Positions 1 to 9,475 of a DNA stretch of 64,000 nucleotides are shown here, piece by piece. The notes under the pieces are model-generated. The model worked only from the letters and a program-made list of their open reading frames with translations, had not been told where the DNA came from and did not search any database. This stretch comes from Brettanomyces bruxellensis (lineage: Eukaryota; Ascomycota; Pichiomycetes; Pichiales; Pichiaceae). Both the position numbers and the translations under genes were made by a program. Positions within the stretch are counted from its first letter, which is position 1. Every line of letters starts with the position of its first letter. The stretch is taken from assembly GCF_011074885.1 (NCBI RefSeq), contig NC_054689.1, positions 1,674,001 to 1,738,000 of the forward strand, given 5' to 3'.

Positions 1-1118
1 TCATGCCATAGTGAAAAATCCACAGACACCAGCACCGAAAAAAAGATTGTGCATAACACCACTGCTTTTGAAACTCTAACGGACAACCTCTGGAGTAAGC
101 GATCAATTCCTAATGATGTAATCATCAAGAACACAGGCATCAATGGATAAATGAATCTGAACTCCTTGTGTTGAATGAATGAAAAGGCGACAATATATAC
201 GAGTGCGAGCAATTTTAAGGCAGCCATATTACTGTCATTTATGAAAAGTCCATACAAAAATGCAGGTAAGAAGTTTAACAGGAGAACAGGTATTGCCTGA
301 AAGAAGTAAAAATCTGGTCTAGAAATGCCATAAAAGGATGAAAGTCCTTTCCCCACGTTGAACTGGAAAAAGTTCAAAAGTGGGGACTTCCAACCGCCGT
401 AGTACCAACGATTAACGATCGCATCAAAAGTAACCATGGTTATGCCAGCGATTATTGCCTTTTTGATAAACTGAAATGAATGTTTAATATTATGGGAGGA
501 AATATACCTTATGGCCAAAAAGATCCATATTATCGCATTTGTTGGTCTTATCAAACAACAAAAAGCAGCCAGAAATAGGGATATTTGAATTTCAGAGTTG
601 GCATAAAAATACATTGCAATTGTTGTCAAATGTAATTCCAATGTATTTGAGAAAGATCTCGTTGAGCAGTACCAGTTGAAACTAGATAGAAGGCTTAATA
701 TGATTGTTAATCTGGCAAGAACTTCCTTCCGAAACAACTTTTGTGCAAGCTTATACATATAGTATTCACCTATAGATGCAATTATTGCGTCCACAGCCTT
801 TGGTAGGTATATAATACAAGCGTATGGTAATTGAAGAGTGGAGCATATTTTGTACACCAAAGAATAAAGCAAAGGATAAGAAAAAGATCGTATTCCTTGT
901 TGCCACTCCCATGTCAAATATCCATATCCATAAACCAACATGTGTGCAGGCTCTAAGGATTGCCAATACTCATCAGCCTGAAAGAATGTTCTCAAAGTGA
1001 GACTGTTCAATAATCTAATGCATAATATTGAAGAAAATAGCGTCGCCGAGTTCTTGAAAATAGGCAGTCTATTGATTGACGAAAAAAGCCATTCCCTACC
1101 ATTGTAATATTTTGTCAT
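1..1118 (-). CDS. GPI10: GPI mannosyltransferase III (partial, 3' end missing)
   Basis: ER membrane enzyme that adds the third mannose, from dolichol-phosphate-mannose, to the GPI-anchor precursor (GT22 family, PIG-B orthologue). The reading frame is open from an ATG at 1118 down to base 1, giving 372 codons without a stop; the family is about 600 residues long, so the C-terminal third lies outside the window. Seen in the translation: an early loop FFQADEYWQSLEPAH, the acidic luminal motif typical of ALG9/PIG-B enzymes; TWEWQQGIRS soon after; several hydrophobic segments; NRWYYGGWKSPLLNFFQFN; and HKEFRFIYPLMP, a GT22 hallmark. The WYYG...NFF.FN stretch favours GPI10 over ALG9, ALG12 or SMP3. 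It is divergent from the kinase gene at 1734. CWH43, which acts later on GPI anchors, is elsewhere in the window. Confidence 0.88.
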   Translation of the reverse strand, partial: MTKYYNGREWLFSSINRLPIFKNSATLFSSILCIRLLNSLTLRTFFQADEYWQSLEPAHMLVYGYGYLTWEWQQGIRSFSYPLLYSLVYKICSTLQLPYACIIYLPKAVDAIIASIGEYYMYKLAQKLFRKEVLARLTIILSLLSSFNWYCSTRSFSNTLELHLTTIAMYFYANSEIQISLFLAAFCCLIRPTNAIIWIFLAIRYISSHNIKHSFQFIKKAIIAGITMVTFDAIVNRWYYGGWKSPLLNFFQFNVGKGLSSFYGISRPDFYFFQAIPVLLLNFLPAFLYGLFINDSNMAALKLLALVYIVAFSFIQHKEFRFIYPLMPVFLMITSLGIDRLLQRLSVRVSKAVVLCTIFFSVLVSVDFSLWH

Positions 1119-1733
1119 CTCCCCACCTTCTTATCGTTCCCTTCAGACTTATAGAAACTCTTTGAAGGGTATTTTCTTGTTAACACACTAGCATCCGTCC
1201 ACGTAATTTGACATTCACAAGGTAAATTGCTTTACGAGCAAAACGGAATTTATTATTTCTTTTCAGATCTACGACGAGTCAATCGACCATAGATCGTACA
1301 CTTACACTGTCGAGACCATTCTATTCGCCTATTCGCCTCCTACTCTTACCTTAGTTAAACAGTGCTAAGATAATATTGTCAATTATCTTGCATCGGGATA
1401 TATTTTACGGTGAATATAAATTGTTTTCTTCGGCCGAAGTATGGAAACGTAAATTGTGAAGCATTCAAATGCATACGCGATGCTTTTCCTGTTTGAACAG
1501 ATCCGGAAGGGGCCGCCATGCGGCTCTATCCGATACAATAAATAAAAAACTCCGGTTTATGCCTGGTTTTCAATTTTTTTTTTTTTTTTTTTTAAATTCT
1601 TACTTTTTTCCTCTCAGTTCACGGACTTGCCGACTTATCTCACCTTTTCTCTGCTCTTCATCTGTGTATACTATTCATGCCAATTATACCTTAACAACAG
1701 TGATTTAGCGTACATCTTAATTTGAGCAACCAG
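1119..1733. promoter_or_regulatory. Divergent intergenic region GPI10 / kinase
   Basis: A 615-bp spacer between two divergent starts. It has a run of 20 T at 1574-1593, a common nucleosome-excluding element in yeast promoters, about 140 bp ahead of the kinase ATG. The 79-codon frame at 1469-1708 has no protein-like composition and is not called. Confidence 0.5.
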
Positions 1734-2972
1734 ATGAATCATCGATATTCAATGCTGGGCACGCCTCCGCATACTCCAGCACTGTCAGCAAAGGATGAAT
1801 ATGCGGAAGAGGCATCAGATTCCCTATTTGATGTGAGTGTTGGAAATAATACAACACTTGATGAAGAAAGCTTCGCTTCTATGGAGAAGGGCGACCCATA
1901 TATTTCCCCTGTCAGCCTTCACAATCCAGATTTTTCCTTCAGTCCGAAAGTTGAGCATGAGAATTTTCACCACGAGAAAAAAGGTTACATTTTGAAGGAT
2001 GATCATCTCTCGCAATACAAGCACTATAAGCTTCACCATCGTAAACTTGAGGACTTTGTTTTGCCCAGATCATTCTTTAACGTAAAACTTTTGGATCGTC
2101 TTGGTACAGGCTCTAATTCCTATGTTTACGGTGCTGCAATTAGTTCACCGGCGTATGGTCCTCGCACGGTTGCGATAAAAATACCGGGAAGTCGAAGTAA
2201 AGTGAAGTACCTAGAAAGAGAGGCACTTTTTATAGTAATGCTCAAACAATTTCGATCCGATGTTGGTGAAAGTGTACATGAATATCCGTTCATTGATGCA
2301 CATGGTCTTTATTATTTAAATCGAGAGGATTTTAATCTTATCAAAAAAAATGATGAGTTGCCGTGCTTGATTATGAAGAAAATGAGTTGCAATTTAACAC
2401 AATTCATTAAAGAACGACGAGATTATGCGAGACCTGATCAGATCGCTATTGGAAAACGTTATTGGTGTAAACTTTGTGGAACTTTATTACATGCTTTAAA
2501 AGTTTTAAAGGCTTTACGATCGGTTCATTGTGATCTAAAAACAGATAATGTGATGATATCATTTTCAAATAAAGAAGAAGAACGCAGTCCTATTTTCAAA
2601 ATCGGTGATTTTTCTTCAGCTTCAACAGTTGAAGAGCTTCATGGATTGCCCGATACCACACTACAATTTAGTGCCCCCGAATTAATTGATTCAAGTTCAG
2701 GTGTCAATGCTTCAACTCAAACAGATCTTTTTAGTTGTGGTATGATTCTCCTTACTGCTGCTACCGGTAGAATGCCTTATCAAGCATATTCATATGATCA
2801 AATTTACTTGGTCTCTTTGGCAGCAAAGAATAAAGTCCTTGAAGTGTTGGAAAGGGAATCGTTAAACATATTACGTGCCAATCCAGAAATATACCACTTA
2901 ATCATAATGATCATCAAGGATCGGTGTACCCTTGATGATGCTCTATCTTATTACAGAAGAAGCTGGTGCTGA
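1734..2972 (+). CDS. Atypical protein kinase (possibly Isr1-like)
   Basis: Predicted Ser/Thr protein kinase of 412 residues. The frame is open from a TTG at 1722, but the first ATG is at 1734 and is used here. An N-terminal tail of about 110 residues (TPPHTP, acidic and Ser-rich) precedes the kinase domain, which fills the rest. Seen in order: glycine loop GTGSNSYVYG, VAIKI with the likely ATP-anchoring lysine, HCDLKTDNVM as catalytic loop, GDFSSAS at the DFG position, SAPEL as APE motif, and DLFSCGMIL. The catalytic Asp, metal-binding Asn and the first Asp of DFG are kept. HRD is HCD and DFG is DFS, so it is a non-RD kinase with an altered DFG; it is probably still catalytic, but this is untested. 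The length and short C-terminus resemble S. cerevisiae Isr1, but I cannot confirm orthology. Confidence 0.8.
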   Translation: MNHRYSMLGTPPHTPALSAKDEYAEEASDSLFDVSVGNNTTLDEESFASMEKGDPYISPVSLHNPDFSFSPKVEHENFHHEKKGYILKDDHLSQYKHYKLHHRKLEDFVLPRSFFNVKLLDRLGTGSNSYVYGAAISSPAYGPRTVAIKIPGSRSKVKYLEREALFIVMLKQFRSDVGESVHEYPFIDAHGLYYLNREDFNLIKKNDELPCLIMKKMSCNLTQFIKERRDYARPDQIAIGKRYWCKLCGTLLHALKVLKALRSVHCDLKTDNVMISFSNKEEERSPIFKIGDFSSASTVEELHGLPDTTLQFSAPELIDSSSGVNASTQTDLFSCGMILLTAATGRMPYQAYSYDQIYLVSLAAKNKVLEVLERESLNILRANPEIYHLIIMIIKDRCTLDDALSYYRRSWC

Positions 2973-3879
2973 TCATATTCTGTTCGCAGCACATTTCTTT
3001 ATTCTCATCTTCTTCATCTATCATTTTCGGCAGCATTTCAATTTCTCAACAGAAATATCCTGTCGAGTTATATACCAATTGATGATTTGGCATTACGGCA
3101 GAATTTGTTTATCGCCTTGGTTAGGTCCTTTTTCTCCTCCGCTATTATGTTCGCTGTATAACATACATGTTCTCGATTTTATAAAAGCACGCAATTCAGT
3201 ATTTTTTTTTTGTATCGTACTGTTTTATCAAATAAAGTGTAGCATATTTTTTTTTATCTGATAGTAACAAAATTATACTTAAAATTAGGGATTATTTTAT
3301 TTCTAGGCCTACCGACGTTATGCCATTCATTTATCTCGACACCCCACTGATATCCTTTTTCACCCTTACGATACTTATTCGATGATTGGCAAGCATGAGT
3401 ACCGCGGACATCTTATTATTTATTGTTCGCGTATTCCTTATAGATTGAGAATAAATTTAGGCAGTATGCCAATAACCGTTCACTAAGATGAGAAACGTCC
3501 GCGAAATTTTTCCCTTAAAACTTAAATCACTGCCAATACTCAGAATACTTTTAATCAATACCGGAATCTGTATTTACATCGAATTATTTCACCACAAAGC
3601 TAGCATTGCATATAAGCACATTTGCTCAAAGGTATATTATATTATTTTCCTTATATATATAGACTATTGATATCGACTGAAGCCAGTTTCTTTGAATACT
3701 CTTCTTTTCACGTGTCATTTATCAGATCACAGAAGAATAAAGAAAGAATAATCATTTACGCATCTAACTCGCATTAATCCGGTCAGCATTAAACATATCT
3801 GAGTTGTGGCGCCGTGTGATAATTGTCATATCTTCTGTTATTATCAATTTAACTACCGGACTTGCATTGATATTGCGTT
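2973..3879. other. Intergenic region, kinase 3' / FHL1 promoter
   Basis: No gene supported over 907 bp. T-rich runs follow the kinase stop and look like 3' UTR. Short frames at 2932-3261 and 3488-3670 are low-complexity and not called. An E-box lies at 3708-3714. Confidence 0.5.
3708..3714. promoter_or_regulatory. E-box (Cbf1-type CACGTG) upstream of FHL1
   Basis: TCACGTG, 166 bp before the FHL1 ATG. Cbf1 and other bHLH factors bind CACGTG. The same core is in the RPL11 promoter at 8199. Assignment to Cbf1 is inference. Confidence 0.4.
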
Positions 3880-6816
3880 ATGTCTTCGAGTTCGACTCAA
3901 AATCATTCCATACAACGGCCGAAAAATCATGTTTTAAGTGTTCCATCACAATATAGACAACGACGTTCCTCCACCGATGAACTCGCTGCTTTGGGTACTG
4001 TTGCTGATGCAACCACAGAATTAAGTAGGCCCCCTACACAGAATGAGATTAACAGTCTGCTAGCATCTATCAGTGAGGATTCCTCTGAGCCTGAACCAGT
4101 ATCTTCTTCACGTATGCATGATTCTGTGTCGACTTACAATCCAGAGTCACATTCAATAGCAGCCTATCAAAGCACATCTCTGAAGCATGTATCCAAAGAC
4201 GTGAATTCCAGTAAAATTGCAGATACTTCACCTTCTTCTGCTGCTGTTTCTTATTCGCATACATCTTCCGGAATGACTTCGTCAGCTGTCTCTCCGGCAC
4301 ATCCTGAAGCTGCTGCCTTATCATCAACTTCACAGGCATGTCCAGTCCCTTTGGATCTTGATAGATCGCGTTCAGTCCGAGGATTGTCTGTTCAACACGA
4401 CGAAGATAGGAGTAATGGTGCTTCTGTAAATAGTCCGCCGGAGAGCATTCAAGCGTATGCTTTGCTTGATTTTGAGAACTTCACCTTTTATGTGCAGACT
4501 ATGCAAATATTATTGGGAAGAATGGTGGATGGTGATAAGAGTACCGATGTCCTTGATATCCACCTGGGGCCTCAAAAGGCAATTTCCAGAAGACACGCAA
4601 AGATATTCTATAATTTTGGACATCAAAGATTTGAGATGACGGTTCTGGGAAGAAATGGTGCATTCGTGGATGATACATTTGTTGAGCAAGGTGTCACACT
4701 TCCTTTAAAAAATGATACTGGAATTCAGATTGGTGAAACCAGATTTCGCTTCATTCTGCCTGGAGAAGATGGCTCGATGAGTTCAAGTGCAACTACTCCT
4801 GGAGCTGCTGAGGGAGAGCGTAGTAGTATTAGCAACGTCGCTGAAGTCCCTATGAATCCGTCTCAGGCTGCAGATCTAAAAGCTGCATTTACAGACGAGA
4901 AGAAACGAAGTGATAAGTTGATGGCAGGTGCCATTGAAGGTCATAGCTTTTCTGATGAAAAGGGTAATCGTGACAAATCCAGCATAGAGGGTAATTATAC
5001 GGACAATAAATTGGGCGACGCAACTACCATGGTTCGTTCGACTTTTAATGCTCAGGATTTAAAGTCGTCACCACAGCCATTAAGAAATTGTGATGACCAA
5101 GATCATAAATCTGCCACGGATTCAAGATCTACCATAACGCAGGTAACAATGCTAGGATTGGCAGATGCCCATGAAGCTCAAGCAAAAGCCATTGCAGAGA
5201 ATGAAGCATTTGCTATCAAAAAAGGATACTTGCCTGCTAATTGGCAGCATCAGGCTGTTGGAGATTCTGCTCATCAAACGCAGACACAAACACAGGGAGG
5301 TATGGCTGTGTCGAAGATTTCTAGTAATTTGCTAGTAAATCTTTCGGATGCTGGTAATGGAAGTAGTTCGCAGATGCCTAGGAAAGAAAAACGAAGATCC
5401 AAAAAAAGAATTTACAAGCCAGAGGAAATTCCAGAACCTTATAGACAAAAGCCGGGTTATTCGTATTGTACAATGATAATCGAGTGTTTAAAGCAAAGAG
5501 CCACGCCGCGCGGTATGACTCTTTCGGAAATATACGAAGGAATAAGGGAAATGTATCCATATTACAAGTTCTGCTCAGAGGGATGGAGAAGCTCCGTTAG
5601 GCATAATCTTTCCACTAATCAATGTTTCCGTAAGGTCGCAAGGGATGGTAAAGGATGGTTTTGGGGCTTAACCGAAAGTGCGGAAGAGAGAGAGAAGCAA
5701 GAGATAAGAAAGCAAAAATTGAAAGAAGAAAGGAAGAGGCGTCACCGTCAAAGGCAAGAAGAGCTATCGAAGTCATCTTCACTTCCCCAAAAAGATTCGT
5801 TGTCTTCACCATCATTACATAATGGTCCTTCGACGGATAAAAAGATCAGCACTTCAACGTCCTCCTCAAAGCTTTCCGGAGATACTAAAAGGGCGTTGGG
5901 ATATTTACAGAAAGAACTTGTTCGGCTTACTAAAGATAGAAAACTGTATGACAGAGGTACAACGACACAAATCTTGACTCAGGCACTTGCAATGACTATT
6001 GCCCAGGTGAATCAGGCCGCTAAGAATGCAGGAATCAAAGGTTCGCCTCTGCTAACGTTGATCAATAAGAACCCCGGACACGTTACGAAGATTTTAAGTG
6101 CCGCTTTGAATGCAGCTACCATTCAGATAGCAAGAAAGAAAGGATTACCTGTCCATTTACCTCCACGTAACAAGGCTGGTTCTCCAACAAGCAAAAAGCA
6201 AAGTGCATTGCACGCAAAGTCTACGAATATAACAGTGAAAAAAGAGGTCTCGGTAGAGAACTCAAGATCTTCGTCGAATGGTGTGAGTTCTGGAAAAGTT
6301 CCTACTGAGTCAGCAAAAGATGTCATTCCTGGAAGTTCAACTACATTGAAGAATGCGTCCTCTGCCTCTCCCCACCCGATTCCACATCTGCTCACTCCAC
6401 CAAATATTAAACCTATGAAACCGTCATCATCATCGGAAATGCATAAAGTTGGGGAGCAGCCGGCTGGAATAAGAAAGCCTAAATACTACAGTAAGCACTC
6501 TGGCCCTGCCATGTTTAGACCTATATCCAAGCCTGCTCCATATATGCATGATAAGGAAGTTGGGGTGAAAAAAGTTGTGCAAGCCAAAACTCTTCCCTCA
6601 GAATTTCTGAAATTTGCACATCCAAGTCCTCCTGTAAAGTTTGTGAAGACCCAATATGAAAATCATGATGATGGCAAGGTTGATAAGGAGCTGGACATGA
6701 TGATGAAAAGCTTAGAAGATCCAGCTGAATCAGGTAAGAAAGATGATGAAAATGTGTCAGGAAAAAGACCTTCAGATGAGGAATCGGATAGGCTTCATAA
6801 AATACAGAAGAAATAA
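3880..6816 (+). CDS. FHL1: Forkhead/FHA transcription factor Fhl1
   Basis: Nuclear regulator of ribosomal-protein genes, which in S. cerevisiae works with Ifh1 and Crf1 under TOR control. The protein has 978 residues (S. cerevisiae Fhl1 has about 936). A Ser-rich N-terminus is followed by an FHA domain at about 192-294 (LLGRMVDG, ISRRHAKI, GRNGAFVDD). A forkhead domain lies at about 520-615 (KPGYSYCTMI, LSEIYEGIREMYPYYKF, GWRSSVRHNLS, GKGWFWGL). The pattern SEIY.GIRE.FPYYK with GW.WGL.E fits Fhl1 better than Fkh1/Fkh2. A basic, Glu/Arg-rich helix follows at about 605-645, and the C-terminal 300 residues are disordered and Ser/Lys-rich. The first ATG after a stop is at 3880. RPL11, a likely target, lies 4.5 kb downstream. 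Confidence 0.93.
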   Translation: MSSSSTQNHSIQRPKNHVLSVPSQYRQRRSSTDELAALGTVADATTELSRPPTQNEINSLLASISEDSSEPEPVSSSRMHDSVSTYNPESHSIAAYQSTSLKHVSKDVNSSKIADTSPSSAAVSYSHTSSGMTSSAVSPAHPEAAALSSTSQACPVPLDLDRSRSVRGLSVQHDEDRSNGASVNSPPESIQAYALLDFENFTFYVQTMQILLGRMVDGDKSTDVLDIHLGPQKAISRRHAKIFYNFGHQRFEMTVLGRNGAFVDDTFVEQGVTLPLKNDTGIQIGETRFRFILPGEDGSMSSSATTPGAAEGERSSISNVAEVPMNPSQAADLKAAFTDEKKRSDKLMAGAIEGHSFSDEKGNRDKSSIEGNYTDNKLGDATTMVRSTFNAQDLKSSPQPLRNCDDQDHKSATDSRSTITQVTMLGLADAHEAQAKAIAENEAFAIKKGYLPANWQHQAVGDSAHQTQTQTQGGMAVSKISSNLLVNLSDAGNGSSSQMPRKEKRRSKKRIYKPEEIPEPYRQKPGYSYCTMIIECLKQRATPRGMTLSEIYEGIREMYPYYKFCSEGWRSSVRHNLSTNQCFRKVARDGKGWFWGLTESAEEREKQEIRKQKLKEERKRRHRQRQEELSKSSSLPQKDSLSSPSLHNGPSTDKKISTSTSSSKLSGDTKRALGYLQKELVRLTKDRKLYDRGTTTQILTQALAMTIAQVNQAAKNAGIKGSPLLTLINKNPGHVTKILSAALNAATIQIARKKGLPVHLPPRNKAGSPTSKKQSALHAKSTNITVKKEVSVENSRSSSNGVSSGKVPTESAKDVIPGSSTTLKNASSASPHPIPHLLTPPNIKPMKPSSSSEMHKVGEQPAGIRKPKYYSKHSGPAMFRPISKPAPYMHDKEVGVKKVVQAKTLPSEFLKFAHPSPPVKFVKTQYENHDDGKVDKELDMMMKSLEDPAESGKKDDENVSGKRPSDEESDRLHKIQKK

Positions 6817-6960
6817 TGATACTTGTGATTGGAACCTACGAATACTGATTGCCCCAGTAATATTTTCAAGAAATTTGCAGGATTCCTTCCAGTACTTCAT
6901 ATATTTTCAATTTAATGCATTGTACAATTACATATAAACGATCGCACGTATTCTATAGGC

Positions 6961-7815
6961 TTAGCTCTTCACATTATTGAAAGAGCCCTCCTTCTCTTTG
7001 ATTTCCCAGAATAGCGGACCGACATTGTAGTTACCGTGATACACCCAACCCTTTTCTGTGACGTGATACAAGTTTATCGAACCACCAGAGTATGCATCTC
7101 TGTGTGTGGCAGCAAGAATTGCTCTTTTTCCCAAATATAATGCTTCATCAACACTAAGATCCCATCTGTAGTTAGCATCCATCACACCATAGGCAAAAGT
7201 TTGTCCGGATCCCACGGAAAAAATATTTCCCTTAACTCTTGTTCCATCCGAGTCCACATAATAGATAGTAGGTCCTTCCTTAGGTGTATATCCACAGATC
7301 ATGGTACCCATTGAAAGACCCATACCTTTGTACGAGTAGACAAGATTCGATAATATCTTCGATGCAGCTGCAACCGAAATTCTCTCTTTATTTCTAAGTT
7401 CATGCAGTCTACACTGAGTACCAAGCCACGTTTCCCAGTATTGGCAGTCAGCAGCACCACCAGCCATAGTACCTAAAAGCATAGGATTGATTTCAATAAC
7501 TTTTTTAACCGTTTGAGAAGCCACCCAACTTCCAGCAGTGGCTCTCGAGTCAACAGCAACTATAATTCCTTCCTTAAATCTGAACGCAAGAGTAGTCGTA
7601 CCATGTGCAATTTTAATCTTGCAATCTGGGTTCACTGAATCATCAGTATTAGCCCTAAGGAATGCGGTTGGCTTTGAAATTGGTGGCAACGAAATGGAAG
7701 GAGACATATTGTCTATTCCTGGAACAAGGTGGCCAAAATCTTTGACCGCACCTTCAATTTCCTTGTCTGCCTCTGATTGGTAGCTGTATTTTTTGGTGAG
7801 CGCATTTATCGACAT
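6961..7815 (-). CDS. PRE2: 20S proteasome beta-5 subunit
   Basis: Chymotrypsin-like catalytic subunit of the 20S core proteasome. The 284-residue precursor has a 72-residue propeptide ending IKIAHG, cleaved before Thr73 of TTTLAF; the N-terminal threonine is the nucleophile. Also seen: [12 protein letters not shown], with the conserved Asp and Arg; [10 protein letters not shown], with the catalytic lysine; [10 protein letters not shown]; and [10 protein letters not shown]. The C-terminus reads EEGSFNNV-like ([10 protein letters not shown]). The whole mature part matches S. cerevisiae Pre2 closely, while the propeptide differs, as is usual. FHL1 ends 144 bp away in a convergent arrangement. 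A one-mismatch Rpn4 site lies upstream at 8001-8009. Confidence 0.97.
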   Translation of the reverse strand: MSINALTKKYSYQSEADKEIEGAVKDFGHLVPGIDNMSPSISLPPISKPTAFLRANTDDSVNPDCKIKIAHGTTTLAFRFKEGIIVAVDSRATAGSWVASQTVKKVIEINPMLLGTMAGGAADCQYWETWLGTQCRLHELRNKERISVAAASKILSNLVYSYKGMGLSMGTMICGYTPKEGPTIYYVDSDGTRVKGNIFSVGSGQTFAYGVMDANYRWDLSVDEALYLGKRAILAATHRDAYSGGSINLYHVTEKGWVYHGNYNVGPLFWEIKEKEGSFNNVKS

Positions 7816-8000
7816 TGTTGTTATTTCTGACGATTTACCAAATGGCTTGTGAAAATAATTGGTTGGTTCCAGAGAGAATAAGTGAGAATATCAATTGAAG
7901 ATCTGCCTAAAATATAACCAGGGGTTAATCCAAATCAATACAGTAAACCTTATATTCTTGAATTTGTATTTATCTTCAACTCCCACGGCCTCGAATAGTA

Positions 8001-8009
8001 TTTGCCTCC
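8001..8009 (-). promoter_or_regulatory. PACE-like element (Rpn4) for PRE2
   Basis: TTTGCCTCC, read on the PRE2 strand as GGAGGCAAA: one mismatch from the PACE consensus GGTGGCAAA that Rpn4 binds in proteasome promoters. It is 186 bp before the PRE2 ATG. The position is right; the mismatch lowers confidence. Confidence 0.35.
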
Positions 8010-8174
8010 CAGGACAATTTTCCCCTTTATTTGATTATTATTTCTGTCAACTCACAATAGACATTATCAGCTTTTTTTTCGTAATGAAATGTATACGTGC
8101 ATCCTTACCTTTAATTGAGCGCACAGCCACCATAAATAGTTTGTGGCTGATAAATTATTATCTGTCATTCTAAC

Positions 8175-8190
8175 AAGGGCTTGTGCCCTT
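8175..8190. promoter_or_regulatory. Tbf1-type palindrome AGGGC-N4-GCCCT upstream of RPL11
   Basis: AAGGGCTTGTGCCCTT is a perfect 6-bp inverted repeat with a 4-bp spacer. It has the same geometry as the AGGGC-TATA-GCCCT element described in Candida albicans ribosomal-protein promoters and attributed to Tbf1. It lies 225 bp before the RPL11 ATG, just beside an E-box. The palindrome is seen; Tbf1 binding is inference. Confidence 0.6.
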
Positions 8191-8197
8191 TTGATAA

Positions 8198-8206
8198 ATC
8201 ACGTGA
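8198..8206. promoter_or_regulatory. Cbf1-type E-box upstream of RPL11
   Basis: ATCACGTGA, starting 8 bp after the AGGGC-N4-GCCCT palindrome and 209 bp before the RPL11 ATG. Cbf1 plus Tbf1 is the known ribosomal-protein promoter arrangement of Candida-like yeasts. Confidence 0.55.
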
Positions 8207-8414
8207 ACAATGCCTGAAAAATGATTTAAAATTTTTTTCCTTGATTTTTTTTTCTTTTCGTAACTTTTTCAGCGGGTTCCCATAGTGCGGGAAAGAAGCT
8301 AGGAAGTTCTTGAAGAACAGTAACTATACATACACACCTGATTGCAGTTTACGAGTATCTCTTTTGTTACAAGCCAAAGTATCTGGGTATTAATACTAAG
8401 AGAATATATTCAAA

Positions 8415-9261
8415 ATGGTATGCATATTTACTTAATACGTTGAACAACTGGCGGGCAAGTTATTTGGAAAATGTTTTGTATAATTACGAAAATATCACAT
8501 GGGTTACATACATAGCAAACAGAAGCAGGTTTAATCATGTTGCGTCCACTATTATTCAAACTATTGGCAATATAAGGAGAAACAGTGTGTTTCAGAATGC
8601 TTAAATGGGGAGTCAGATTGACAGATGTTATTTTCTTGTGTGCTGAGGAAGAGATAATGCAAAGGTAGCGGTTGTTCAAATATTGGTCTTATTAATATTA
8701 TCCATGAACACGTTATACTAACAAATTTCCTATTTTTCTATGCAGTCCTCGCAAAATCCTATGAAAGAGTTGAAGATCGAGAAGTTGGTCTTGAACATCT
8801 GTGTTGGTGAGTCTGGTGATAGACTTACTAGAGCCTCCAAGGTGTTGGAGCAGTTGTCCGGTCAGACCCCAGTTCAATCTAAGGCCAGATACACCATCAG
8901 ATCCTTCGGTATCAGAAGAAACGAAAAGATTTCTGTCCATGTTACTGTTAGAGGTCCAAAGGCTGATGAGATTTTGGAGAGAGGTCTGAAGGTGAAGGAG
9001 TATCAGCTTGATTCCAAGAACTTCTCTGAGAGTGGTAACTTCGGTTTCGGTATTGCTGAGCACATTGATTTGGGTATCAAGTACGATCCAAATATCGGTA
9101 TTTTCGGTATGAACTTTTACATTGTTTTGGGAAGACCAGGTTTCAGAGTTGCCAGAAGAAGAAGATGCAAGAACAGAATCGGAAGGTCCCATAAGGTTAC
9201 CAAGGAGGATGCTATCAACTGGTTCAAGGCTAAGTACGATGCTGTCGTTGTTGGCGCTTAA
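8415..9261 (+). CDS. RPL11: 60S ribosomal protein L11 (uL5), spliced
   Basis: Large-subunit ribosomal protein of the central protuberance that binds 5S rRNA. Exon 1 is only the ATG (8415-8417), the intron is 8418-8745, and exon 2 is 8746-9261. Joined, the protein has 172 residues and begins [15 protein letters not shown], matching the family start (S. cerevisiae MSAKAQNPMRDL...). The unspliced frame from the ATG at 8740 would begin inside the 3' splice site and lacks the proper start. The body is near-identical to yeast L11 ([48 protein letters not shown]). Codon use is strongly biased (AAG, TTG, GGT, AGA), as expected for high expression. The codon CTG at 8986-8988 encodes a conserved Leu. 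Confidence 0.96.
8418..8745 (+). other. RPL11 intron
   Basis: 328-bp spliceosomal intron with 5' site GTATGC, branch point TACTAAC at 8716-8722, and 3' site ATGCAG ending at 8745, which is 23 bp past the branch point. It interrupts the gene right after the start codon. The 83-codon antisense frame inside it (8428-8679) is not supported. Confidence 0.93.
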
Positions 9262-9475
9262 ATTTACTAAAGTGTTTTGTAAGTTTCCTTGTTCACGTAT
9301 AAGTTAATGGGACAACTTTTTTTGCGGTTGTTCTGTTAGCAATTAATAAAAGAATCCAAATAAGAGGTAATCTTGTTTATGATTTTCTTTGTAAAGAAGA
9401 TTTTGATTAGAATGCGAATAGTAAATAATTATGTGATATTTTGTGTTTCTGCAGTAAGTTTGCCTGTTTCTTTAA

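Larger units (their letters stand above)
7816..8414. promoter_or_regulatory. Divergent promoter region PRE2 / RPL11
   Basis: A 599-bp spacer between two divergent, highly expressed housekeeping genes. Three candidate sites are listed separately: a PACE-like element near PRE2, and a palindrome plus E-box near RPL11. T-rich tracts at about 8230-8260 lie between these sites and the RPL11 ATG. Confidence 0.6.

Noticed and set aside
2932..3261. 109-codon frame overlapping the kinase 3' end
   Set aside because: Phe-rich low-complexity translation of T-rich 3' sequence.
8126..8131. GCCACC core as a PACE element for PRE2
   Set aside because: It lacks the flanking AAA and is further from PRE2 than the 8001-8009 site, which fits better.
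8428..8679. 83-codon minus-strand frame inside the RPL11 intron
   Set aside because: No family, no start context, ordinary chance length for AT-rich sequence.
8713..9192. 159-codon frame antisense to RPL11
   Set aside because: Same codon-bias artefact over a highly expressed gene.
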